Source: Methyloversatilis sp. (lineage in GTDB: Bacteria; Pseudomonadota; Gammaproteobacteria; Burkholderiales; Rhodocyclaceae). From it: a DNA stretch of 40,611 bases. Numbering within the stretch: the first letter of the stretch is position 1; each line of letters starts with the position of its first letter. Shown piece by piece: positions 15,954 through 22,847 of the stretch. The stretch covers positions 1 to 40,611 of the forward strand of contig NZ_JAUYRO010000029.1 of the NCBI RefSeq assembly GCF_030696805.1, written 5' to 3'. Both the position numbers and the translations under genes were made by a program. The notes under the pieces were generated by a model, which was not told the DNA's origin, searched no databases, and saw nothing but the letters and a program-made list of their open reading frames with translations.

Positions 15954-16724
15954 ATGGCCGTCGAACTCTACAACGATGGAAAGCATGTCTGCCTTGCCTT
16001 TTACGACCTGGTCGATGAGGACGCAGACCACGCTGTCCAGTGCAACCAGTTCCTGATCGCGAACAACGGGCACGGTGCGCTGATCGATCCCGGCGGCAAC
16101 ATGACCTACAGCGGCCTGATCATGGCGATGCAGCGCTATTTTCCGTCTAAGGATCTGGATCTCATCCTCGCTTCGCATGCCGACCCGGACATCATTGCGT
16201 CGATGAACAAGTGGATGGTCAGCACTTCATGCAAGGTGATGATTTCAAGCATCTGGGCGCGTTTTCTGCCGCACTTCACGAGCGGTCGCGACTATACGTC
16301 GCGCATCATTCCGATTCCGGATGCAGGCATGCACATCGCACTCGGCGACTGCAGACTGATCGCGCTGCCAGCGCACTTCCTGCACTCGGAAGGCAACTTC
16401 CAGTTCTACGATCCAGTATCGAAAATCCTGTTCTCGGGTGACATGGGCGCCTCGATGCTCGACCATCGCGAGGCGCTGCATGCGGTCAGCGATTTCGACG
16501 CGCATGTACCGCATATGGTCGGCTTTCATCGCCGCTACATGGTCGCCAACAAGGTCTGTCGCTACTGGGCGAACATGGTGCGTACATTGGAAATCGACAT
16601 GATCGTTCCGCAGCACGGGGCGCGCTTCGAGGGGCCAGCCATGGTGAAACGGTTTGTGGACTGGATTGAGGACCTGCCGTGCGGCACCGACCTGATGACG
16701 CAGGCCAGCTATCGGGTGCCGTGA
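15954..16724 (+). CDS. Stand-alone oxygen-binding di-iron (ODP) metallo-beta-lactamase-fold protein
   Basis: A 256-residue cytoplasmic protein with the metallo-beta-lactamase fold of flavodiiron proteins but no flavodoxin domain. The metal ligands are visible: His75, Asp77 and Asp79 in SHADPD, His144 in HFLHSEGNF, Asp163 in SGDMG and His221 in PQHG. The HFLHSEGNF segment is typical of ODP domains, which bind oxygen at a di-iron site and act as oxygen sensors in signalling proteins. The first ligand set here is H-x-D-x-D where H-x-E-x-D is common. Lacking an electron-accepting flavin domain, sensing or oxygen binding is more likely than O2 reduction. GAAGG lies seven bases before the ATG, preceded by a 10-bp hairpin. 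The 3' end overlaps the convergent BON gene by 16 bp. Confidence 0.8.
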   Translation: MAVELYNDGKHVCLAFYDLVDEDADHAVQCNQFLIANNGHGALIDPGGNMTYSGLIMAMQRYFPSKDLDLILASHADPDIIASMNKWMVSTSCKVMISSIWARFLPHFTSGRDYTSRIIPIPDAGMHIALGDCRLIALPAHFLHSEGNFQFYDPVSKILFSGDMGASMLDHREALHAVSDFDAHVPHMVGFHRRYMVANKVCRYWANMVRTLEIDMIVPQHGARFEGPAMVKRFVDWIEDLPCGTDLMTQASYRVP

Positions 16725-17086
16725 ACCGAGGCCGACAATATAGATGGATCGCCGACTTCAAGCGCATTGTCGATGTGCCGAACGCCCGACACGGACATCG
16801 CCGTCTGCAGCACGCGGGCCAGTTGTACGGCGTCGCGCACGCTCCCCGACAGCGTGACTTGCCCACTGCGCGAAGACACCGCGACGGAGCAGCCGTCCAG
16901 TGCCGGGTCAGCACCCAGAGCGGCCCCGATGTCGTTCTGCAGGCTGTGGTCGAGGTCGTTTGCGACCGGCTCGCGCGATTTGGACTGCGCGACGCCGACC
17001 AGATTGGCGGCCTGGGTCGGCGAGCAGATGGAATAGGCAATGGCGGTCGTGGTCAACACGGTAACAATGCGCTGTCTGCAAATCAT
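16709..17086 (-). CDS. Periplasmic BON-domain protein
   Basis: A 125-residue exported protein. A signal peptide ends at SPTQAAN. The remainder holds one BON domain: DLDHSLQNDIGAALGADPAL, VAVSSRSGQVTLSGSVRD, then VSGVRHIDNALEV. BON domains bind phospholipids and are found in OsmY-type envelope-stress proteins. The BON core has the usual glycine in the central strand-turn (VTLSGSV). GGAGGAG precedes the ATG. A near-consensus sigma-54 promoter lies about 47 bp upstream, with a GlrR-type enhancer site further up, so it is likely controlled by the neighbouring GlrKR system. Confidence 0.85.
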   Translation of the reverse strand: MICRQRIVTVLTTTAIAYSICSPTQAANLVGVAQSKSREPVANDLDHSLQNDIGAALGADPALDGCSVAVSSRSGQVTLSGSVRDAVQLARVLQTAMSVSGVRHIDNALEVGDPSILSASVHGTR

Positions 17087-17132
17087 GGGTTGTCTCCTCC
17101 GGGTGATCGGGTCGCGCTGGTCAGATTACCTT

Positions 17133-17148
17133 TGCAGGTGTCGTGCCA
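17133..17148 (-). promoter_or_regulatory. Sigma-54 promoter of the BON gene
   Basis: On the minus strand TGGCAC-N5-CTGCA (17148 to 17133). The -24 box is perfect, and the -12 box differs from TTGCA only at its first base. The GG and GC dinucleotides are correctly spaced. Transcription would start near 17122, giving a leader of about 36 bases with GGAGGAG before the ATG at 17086. Confidence 0.75.
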
Positions 17149-17166
17149 GAACGCCTTTTTCTTGAT

Positions 17167-17179
17167 AATCAATAACCTG
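17167..17179 (+). promoter_or_regulatory. IHF-like site between enhancer and sigma-54 promoter
   Basis: AATCAATAACCTG matches the IHF consensus WATCAANNNNTTR at all but one defined position. It lies between the GlrR-type element (17202-17219) and the sigma-54 promoter (17133-17148), where IHF commonly bends DNA. Confidence 0.5.
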
Positions 17180-17201
17180 CTCAAAGTTTCCGCAGGCTGC
17201 G

Positions 17202-17219
17202 TGTCGTGCCGCAGCAACA
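17202..17219. promoter_or_regulatory. Predicted GlrR enhancer site upstream of the BON gene
   Basis: TGTCGTGCCGCAGCAACA fits TGTC-N10-GACA with one changed base in the second half. It is identical at 15 of 18 positions to the element at 20620-20637 upstream of the bactofilin. It is centred ~64 bp upstream of the -24 box of the BON sigma-54 promoter. Confidence 0.65.
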
Positions 17220-17244
17220 CCCCAGCGGCGAAACGCCGGCCCGG

Positions 17245-18624
17245 TCAGGTCTGCCGGCTGACTCCCGCATCCGTTGCATCGCCCCTGAACAGCACCGGGT
17301 CGAGGCCGCAGCGCTGCAACAGCCGGTAGAACTCGGTACGGTTGCGCCCGGCGATGCGCGCCGCATCGCTCACGTTGCCGGCCGTGAGCTTGAGCAACTG
17401 CACGAGATAGTTGCGTTCGAACCGTTGTTTGGCTTCGGCGTAGCCAAGCGCTTCCATCGGCTTCACACGCAACGCCCGGTCGACCAGCGCGCGCGGCACA
17501 AGTGCCGTGGTGGTCAGTGCGCACGCCTGTTCGACGACGTTCTGCAGCTGACGCACGTTGCCGGCCCAGCTCGCGGTGGCCAGCGCTTCGAGCGCATCGG
17601 GTGCAAAGCCGGTCAGATGCTTGCCGTACTTCTTCGCCAGCGTGCGCAGAAAGTGATCGGCCAGCAGCGGAATGTCTTCCCGACGCTCGTCCAGTGACGG
17701 CAGCACAAGGCTGACGACGTTGATGCGGTAATACAGATCTTCGCGGAACTGGCCCCGATCGAGCGCGGTATCGAGGTCGCAATGGGTGGCCGACACGATG
17801 CGCACGTCGATCGGCTCGGCCAGCGTGGCGCCGACCGGGCGCACCGCGCGCTCCTGCAACACGCGCAGCAGCTTCACCTGCAGCGCAAGTGGCATGTCGC
17901 CGATTTCGTCGAGAAACAGCGTGCCGCCGTGCGCCGCACGGAACAGGCCGGTATGGCGCATGGTTGCGCCGGTGAAGGCGCCCCGCTCGTGGCCGAACAG
18001 TTCGGATTCGAGCAGCGCCTCCGGAATCGCGCCACAGTTGATCGCGACGAAGGGCGCGGCCGCACGCGGGCTGGCGCGATGGATGGCGCGTGCCAGCAAC
18101 TCCTTGCCGGTCCCGCTCTGACCGCGGATCAGCACGCTGGCGTCGGACGCCGCGATCAGACGTGCTTCGTCGAGCAGCGTGTTCATGCGCGCGCTGTGGC
18201 TGATCAGATCGGCGCGCCATGCCTCGTCGATGGTAGCGCCCGCGCCGGGCGGCGCCGCATGCTCGAGTGCGCGCGAAATCTGCGCCAGCAGCACCGCGCT
18301 GTCGAAAGGTTTGGTCAGATAGCCGGCGACGCCTTGCGAGGTCGCTTCGACCGCATCCGGGATCGTACCGTGCGCGGTCAGCAGGATGACCGGCAGCGCC
18401 GGATGCTGCTGGCGGATGTCGCCGAACAGCGACAGGCCATCGCGGTCCGGCAGACGCACATCGCACACCACGAGACTGAAGCGTTCGACCGCCAGCCGCA
18501 ACAGCGCAGACTCTGCGGTTTCCGCGGAGCTGACCGCGTAGCCGCTGGCCTTGAGCCGCATCGACAACAGCCGCAGCAGATCCGTATCGTCGTCGACCAG
18601 CAGCAAGCGGTGCGCGCCGCTCAT
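17245..18624 (-). CDS. glrR: Sigma-54-dependent response regulator GlrR (QseF)
   Basis: A 459-residue NtrC-family activator. The receiver domain (1-~115) has Asp11-Asp13 and the phosphorylated Asp55 in VVCDVRLPD, with Lys in LTKPFD. The AAA+ domain (~135-365) has Walker A GQSGTGKE, the sigma-54 contact loop GAFTGA in GHERGAFTGATM, Walker B GTLFLDEIGD and the arginine-finger region FREDLYYRINVV. The C-terminal Fis-type helix-turn-helix reads LTAGNVSDAARIAGRNRTEF; NRTEFY is characteristic of GlrR. It overlaps the upstream lipoprotein gene by four bases (ATGA), giving the order glrK, lipoprotein, glrR seen in E. coli. Two sigma-54 promoters with matching enhancer sites flank this operon and are its likely targets. 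Confidence 0.93.
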   Translation of the reverse strand: MSGAHRLLLVDDDTDLLRLLSMRLKASGYAVSSAETAESALLRLAVERFSLVVCDVRLPDRDGLSLFGDIRQQHPALPVILLTAHGTIPDAVEATSQGVAGYLTKPFDSAVLLAQISRALEHAAPPGAGATIDEAWRADLISHSARMNTLLDEARLIAASDASVLIRGQSGTGKELLARAIHRASPRAAAPFVAINCGAIPEALLESELFGHERGAFTGATMRHTGLFRAAHGGTLFLDEIGDMPLALQVKLLRVLQERAVRPVGATLAEPIDVRIVSATHCDLDTALDRGQFREDLYYRINVVSLVLPSLDERREDIPLLADHFLRTLAKKYGKHLTGFAPDALEALATASWAGNVRQLQNVVEQACALTTTALVPRALVDRALRVKPMEALGYAEAKQRFERNYLVQLLKLTAGNVSDAARIAGRNRTEFYRLLQRCGLDPVLFRGDATDAGVSRQT

Positions 18625-19097
18625 CGGGCCAGCGCTCGCTTCGGTGTGCGGACCGGCGGCATGCGCTCAATGTCGGCCAGCGCGTCGATCTTGCGCTGCA
18701 GCTCGTCGTTGCGCAGCTGGCTGTCCTTCAGCTGCTGGCTCGTGCGCTCCGCCTGCTGGACGAGTCGCTGCCGCTCGTTGATCTGGTCGAGCAGGCTGCG
18801 CGCATACGGATGCTGCGCGCGCGACGCATCGTCGGTGGTCGCGAGCAGCGTTTCGAGCAGCGCCTTCGCGCGCGCCACGTTGCCGGTGCGCGGGTGCGCC
18901 GCTTTCATGGCCTGCTGCAGCGGAGACGGCTCGACCGGGTTCACGACCACTTCAGGCGATGCCGGCGCCGGGTCGGTTACTTCGGTGATGGGCGGTGACC
19001 GTGTCGCCGCACAACCGCCCAGCAGCGCGGCGAGTATCAGCAGGTATGCACATGGAAACGCGGAACCGCGGGCGGGGTCAGACGGCTTGAGGTGCAT
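18621..19097 (-). CDS. QseG/YfhG-like outer-membrane lipoprotein
   Basis: A 158-residue lipoprotein: the signal peptide ends in a lipobox LLGGC with the acylated Cys29. The following ~40 residues are Pro-rich and extended, then a helical C-terminal half (ARAKALLETLLATTDDASRA, and the coiled-coil-like QQLKDSQLRNDELQRKIDAL). Sequence similarity to E. coli QseG is weak by eye, but the position between sensor kinase and sigma-54 regulator is the same. QseG interacts with the kinase QseE and modulates its activity, so an accessory sensor role is inferred. Overlaps glrK by 20 bp and glrR by 4 bp, so translation is probably coupled. Confidence 0.75.
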   Translation of the reverse strand: MHLKPSDPARGSAFPCAYLLILAALLGGCAATRSPPITEVTDPAPASPEVVVNPVEPSPLQQAMKAAHPRTGNVARAKALLETLLATTDDASRAQHPYARSLLDQINERQRLVQQAERTSQQLKDSQLRNDELQRKIDALADIERMPPVRTPKRALAR

Positions 19098-20484
19098 GAG
19101 GCAGTTCTATCCTGAAATGGGCGCCACGTTCGGCCGGCATTACGCGCGCCGTGCCGCCGTGGGCGGCGATGAACTCGCGCACGATGGCCAGGCCGAGGCC
19201 GTTGCCCTTGTCCGGTCGCGGTGCGCGGCGGGTGCCGCGGAAAAACGGTTCAAAGATGCGATCGACCTCGTCCGGCGCGACACCCGGCCCTTCATCAATG
19301 CAGTCGATGCGGGCGGTCCGTTCATCGGCGCTCAACTCAAGGCGAACCGTACCGCCATGCGGGCTGAACGCGATGCCGTTGCTGACCAGGTTGCTCAGCG
19401 CGATGCGCAGCTTGGCGGCGTCGCCGCGCACCGGCGGCGCATAGCCCGACACGTTGATCTGCACGTCCTTCACCTTGGCCTGCAATTTCAGGTCGGCGGT
19501 GACGTCGCGCACCAGCGCACGCAATGCGGTTGGCCGCAGGTCGAGGTGCTGCGCATCGAATTGCGTGGCGTTGTAGCCGATCAGCTGCTCGATGCGTTCC
19601 TGCAGCGCGCGCGCATTGGTGTCGAGGATGCGGCTCACTTCCAGCTGTTCCACGTTCAGACCGCCGAGTACGCCGTCCTGCATCAGTGCGATGCCCTCGC
19701 GCAGCGATGCGAGCGGCGTCTTCAGTTCGTGAGAGACATGGCGCAGTACCCGGTTGCGGTGCGTTTCGAGCTCGGCCATGCGCTGGCGCAGCCATTCCAG
19801 CCGGTCTCCGAGCTGACGCAGGTCGGCCGGTCCACCGACCGCCACCGGTAGCGCAAAGCTGCCTTCGCCCAGTCGCGTGATCGCCCGTTCGACGTGTTTG
19901 AGCGGTCGCAATATCCACCAGCCGATGGCCAGCGCCAGCAGCACCGCGAGCACCACGGCAGCCAGCACCTGCAGCGCGAGCCGGTCGCGACTGCGTTCCA
20001 GCGTATCGAGCAGCGTGGTGTTGCGCTGGTCGATGTGGCTGCGGACTGCGGCCGCCAGCCTGTCGTTGAAGCTGGCCAGATCCGGTTCGGCGTCGACCAC
20101 GTCCGCAGGGGGGGCCGATAGATTGAATCCGGGTGCGAGCAGGGTGGCACGTTCGCGCCACTGCGTCGTGGCGGCTGCACCCGGCAATTCGGCTTCGATA
20201 TCGACCAGGGCGATCTGCGCCTGCTCGTAGGCCTCATCGAAGCGTTCGCGCAGCGCCGGTGCCTGCAGCACCGCGTACTGACGCGCACTGCGCTCCATGT
20301 CGGCGCTGCGTTCGTCGATCTGCTGCATCGCTGCCGATAGCTTGAGCGCACTGGCACCGGCCTGCCGGCTTGCGAGCGCGAAGTCCTGCAGCATCACCCA
20401 ACCGCTGCCGGCCGCTGCGCCGAGCGCACCGGCGATCAGCAGTACGGTAATGAGAAGGGTGCTGCGGAAGGAAAGGTGCGGCAT
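19078..20484 (-). CDS. glrK: Sensor histidine kinase GlrK (QseE)
   Basis: A 468-residue inner-membrane kinase from the ATG at 20484 (a TTG at 20505 would add seven residues; neither has a clear ribosome-binding site). One membrane segment near the start (FRSTLLITVLLIAGALGAAA) is followed by a ~140-residue periplasmic helical domain, a second segment (LQVLAAVVLAVLLALAIGWW), HAMP, the HisKA helix with phosphorylated His252 in HVSHELKTPLASL, and the ATPase domain with N box (LSNLVSNGIAFSP), DEGPGV and GNGLGLAIV. GlrK phosphorylates GlrR in response to envelope signals. A perfect TTGACA (minus, 20586-20581) lies upstream but without a good -10. Confidence 0.93.
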   Translation of the reverse strand: MPHLSFRSTLLITVLLIAGALGAAAGSGWVMLQDFALASRQAGASALKLSAAMQQIDERSADMERSARQYAVLQAPALRERFDEAYEQAQIALVDIEAELPGAAATTQWRERATLLAPGFNLSAPPADVVDAEPDLASFNDRLAAAVRSHIDQRNTTLLDTLERSRDRLALQVLAAVVLAVLLALAIGWWILRPLKHVERAITRLGEGSFALPVAVGGPADLRQLGDRLEWLRQRMAELETHRNRVLRHVSHELKTPLASLREGIALMQDGVLGGLNVEQLEVSRILDTNARALQERIEQLIGYNATQFDAQHLDLRPTALRALVRDVTADLKLQAKVKDVQINVSGYAPPVRGDAAKLRIALSNLVSNGIAFSPHGGTVRLELSADERTARIDCIDEGPGVAPDEVDRIFEPFFRGTRRAPRPDKGNGLGLAIVREFIAAHGGTARVMPAERGAHFRIELPHAPQAV

Positions 20485-20580
20485 GCGCGGGCGGAGTACG
20501 GCCAAGATGGAGTCGCGAGTCTAGGGAGGGTGCAAAGTCCGCGCGGTAAGCCGTCGTAAGCAAATGCAAAATAAAGTAAA

Positions 20581-20637
20581 TGTCAAACGCATGGATCGAC
20601 ATCCGGTTCAACACAGGCATGTCGTGCCTGAGCGACA
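20581..20637. promoter_or_regulatory. Predicted GlrR enhancer region upstream of the bactofilin gene
   Basis: The main site is TGTCGTGCCTGAGCGACA (20620-20637), an exact TGTC-N10-GACA match to the motif known for enterobacterial GlrR. It is centred ~84 bp upstream of the -24 box of the bactofilin sigma-54 promoter. A second, looser pair TGTC-N13-GACA lies at 20581-20601; it overlaps a TTGACA box facing glrK, so binding there could also feed back on the kinase gene. CGACATCCGG occurs twice, 36 bp apart (20597 and 20633). Confidence 0.65.
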
Positions 20638-20711
20638 TCCGGATGATGGTTCCGGACTTCCGTCATCCATGAATCCTTGCAAGCCAATGAAAGAAAAAGG
20701 TTTATAGCTTC

Positions 20712-20727
20712 GGGCACAAGCATTGCT
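20712..20727 (+). promoter_or_regulatory. Sigma-54 promoter of the bactofilin gene
   Basis: GGGCAC-N5-TTGCT (20712-20727) matches TGGCAC-N5-TTGCW except at the first base, with exact GG to GC spacing. Transcription would start near 20738, giving a ~39-base leader with AAGGAG (20766-20771) before the ATG at 20777. Confidence 0.75.
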
Positions 20728-20776
20728 GAATGCTGTCGGGCACCGCTTCGATGGCCCGATCATTCAAGGAGAACGC

Positions 20777-21382
20777 ATGTTCAACAGCAAACCCGGTCCG
20801 TTTCCGAAACCCGCCGAAAACCAGACTGGCCGTACCTTGCGGCCAGGTGGTCAATCTTCCCTCCCAGGTGGCTTGCCGGCCGCGCAACCGCCCAGCACAC
20901 CACCGGTGTCGCTCTCCGGCGACACACCGCCCTCACTCACCACCACGCCGGCCGCCCGTGATGCGGCGAGTGCGGGTTCGACCGAACAGGGCAGCCGCCT
21001 CATCGTGGGACCGGACGTGAAGCTCAAGGGCGCGGAAATTCTCGACTGCGACACGCTGGTGGTGGAAGGCCGCGTCGAGGCAACCATGGACAGCCGGGTC
21101 ATCCGCATCGCCGAGCATGGCGCGTACTCCGGTACGGTGGGCATCGACATCGCGGAGATCCGCGGTCACTTCGATGGCGAACTGACCGCACGCCAGCGGC
21201 TCATCGTCCATGCGACCGGCCGGGTCAGCGGCAAGATCCGCTACGGCTCCATCCTGATCGAGGAGGGCGGAGAGATATCGGGCGACGTGAAGTCGCTGAC
21301 CGCCGCAGGCAAGGACGCCTCGCGGCCGGCGAAGGAACAGCCGGCGGACGAGCGTCGTGTACTGAGCGCGCTCGCCAGCTGA
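20777..21382 (+). CDS. Bactofilin family protein
   Basis: A 201-residue cytoskeletal protein. The start at 20777 has a perfect AAGGAG five bases upstream. The N-terminal ~75 residues are Pro/Ser/Thr-rich and disordered. The central ~90 residues form the bactofilin (DUF583) beta-helix with repeated hydrophobic strands: LIVGPDVKLKGAEILDCDTL, VVEGRVEATM, TVGIDIAEIRGHFDGELTAR, RLIVHATGRVSGKIRYGSIL and EEGGEISGDVK. A short charged tail follows. Bactofilins self-assemble into filaments at the inner membrane and place envelope-synthesis or polar factors. It is divergent from glrK across 292 bp carrying a sigma-54 promoter and GlrR-type sites, so control by GlrKR is inferred. Confidence 0.92.
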   Translation: MFNSKPGPFPKPAENQTGRTLRPGGQSSLPGGLPAAQPPSTPPVSLSGDTPPSLTTTPAARDAASAGSTEQGSRLIVGPDVKLKGAEILDCDTLVVEGRVEATMDSRVIRIAEHGAYSGTVGIDIAEIRGHFDGELTARQRLIVHATGRVSGKIRYGSILIEEGGEISGDVKSLTAAGKDASRPAKEQPADERRVLSALAS

Positions 21383-21407
21383 AACGGCTCGCGGGACTGG
21401 CTGGAGA

Positions 21408-22847
21408 TCAGGGCGCGGCCGCTGCGCCCGCGCCCTGCCCCGCAGCCGCGTCGGCCCATCCGCCTCCGAGCGCGACATACAGGTTCACCACTTCGGCCAG
21501 CTGCGACTGGCGCGCCCGCACCAGCGCGAGCGAAGCGTCGTTCGCGCCACGCTGCGCGTCGAGCACTTCGAGATAGCGCGAATAGCCCGCGTCGTAGCGC
21601 TTCTGGGCCAGTTCGAGGCTGCGTGCGGCGGCGTCGAACTGTGCTTGCAGCGCAACCACGCTCTGCGCGTACTGCTCGCCCGCCACCAGCGCATCGCGCA
21701 CATCGGTGAAGGCACTGCGCACCGCCGACACATAGCTGGCCAGCGCCTGCTTCTGCTGCGCACTGGCCTGATCGACGCGCGCGCTGCGGCGACCGGCGTC
21801 GAACAGCGGCAGATCCAGCCCGACGCCGAGCGACCAGATATTGGCCGGGCCGCTGAACAGGTCGGACAGTTCCCGGCTTTGAGAGCCATAGTTGCCGGTC
21901 AGCGAAATCGACGGGTACAGCGCCGCCTTCGCCACGCCGATCTGCGCATTGGCTGCGGCCAGTTCGGCTTCGGCCTGACGGATGTCCGGCCGCGCGTCGA
22001 GCAGCGACGACGGCAGTCCGGCCGGCGGCTGCAGCGGCAGGGGCAGCGTGCGCAGGTCACCCGGTGCAATCCTCAGATCGAGCTGACCGCTGAGCAGACC
22101 GAGCTGGTTTTCAGCAATCGCACGACTGCGCGTCAGATCGGCGATCTGCGCATCGATGGCCGACACCGCGCCGAGCGCCTGCTGCAGTTCGAGATCATTG
22201 GTCAGCCCGCGCTCGGCGCGCGTGCGCAGGATGGCGGCGTTGTCGCGCCGCGTCGTCAGCGTGTCGCGCGACAGCGCGAGCTGGGCATCGAGCGCACGCA
22301 GGTTCAGGTAGCTGCCGACCAGCTGGCTCACCAGTGTCAGCTCCACCGTGTCCTTTGCGTAGCGGGTGCCGAGCGCCTGCGCGCGCGCCGCCTCGCTGGC
22401 GCGGCGCAGCTTGCCCCAGAAGTCGATTTCGAAAGAGGTCGAGATCGCCGTCTGGAAGTTGTTGCGGTACAGCGGTGCCCCGGCAGGGATCGGTGTCGCC
22501 ACGCCGCTGATGCGTGAGCGGCTCGCGTTCGCACCCACACCCACGTCGGGAAACAGCGCCGCACCGACTTCGCGCAGCACCGCGTCAGCCTGTTCGATGC
22601 GCGCGACAGCACGCTGCACGTCGCTGTTGTCGGTCAGCGCACGGTCGACCAGCGCGTTCAGCGTGTCGTCGTTGAACAGCTTCCACCAGCCGCGCGCCAC
22701 CGCAACCTGGGACTGACCGTCGGCCGACGCCGCAAAACGCACGGGCAACGGCAGTTCGGGACGTACATAGTCCGGGCCCACCATGCAGCCGGACAGCAGC
22801 AACGCTGCGAGCGCAGTCAGGGCCGGCATGCGGAATGCAGGCTTCAT
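21408..22847 (-). CDS. RND efflux outer-membrane lipoprotein (NodT/OprM family)
   Basis: A 479-residue outer-membrane channel. It is a lipoprotein with Cys21 in LLLSGCMVGPDYVRPELP; GPDYxRP is the standard opening of this family. Two internally repeated halves of alpha-helical hairpins and barrel strands follow (ARGWWKLFNDDTLNALVDRA, YRNNFQTAISTSFEIDFWGK, LDARPDIRQAEAELAAANAQ, RYDAGYSRYLEVLDAQR). The C-terminus is Ala/Gly-rich. The start ATG at 22847 overlaps the stop of the RND pump gene (ATGA), making it the third gene of the efflux operon. Confidence 0.95.
   Translation of the reverse strand: MKPAFRMPALTALAALLLSGCMVGPDYVRPELPLPVRFAASADGQSQVAVARGWWKLFNDDTLNALVDRALTDNSDVQRAVARIEQADAVLREVGAALFPDVGVGANASRSRISGVATPIPAGAPLYRNNFQTAISTSFEIDFWGKLRRASEAARAQALGTRYAKDTVELTLVSQLVGSYLNLRALDAQLALSRDTLTTRRDNAAILRTRAERGLTNDLELQQALGAVSAIDAQIADLTRSRAIAENQLGLLSGQLDLRIAPGDLRTLPLPLQPPAGLPSSLLDARPDIRQAEAELAAANAQIGVAKAALYPSISLTGNYGSQSRELSDLFSGPANIWSLGVGLDLPLFDAGRRSARVDQASAQQKQALASYVSAVRSAFTDVRDALVAGEQYAQSVVALQAQFDAAARSLELAQKRYDAGYSRYLEVLDAQRGANDASLALVRARQSQLAEVVNLYVALGGGWADAAAGQGAGAAAAP

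Noticed and set aside
20564-20586. Sigma-70 promoter for glrK from the minus-strand TTGACA
   Set aside because: The -35 is perfect, but the hexamer at 17 bp (TTGCTT) is a poor -10. Not called as a feature.
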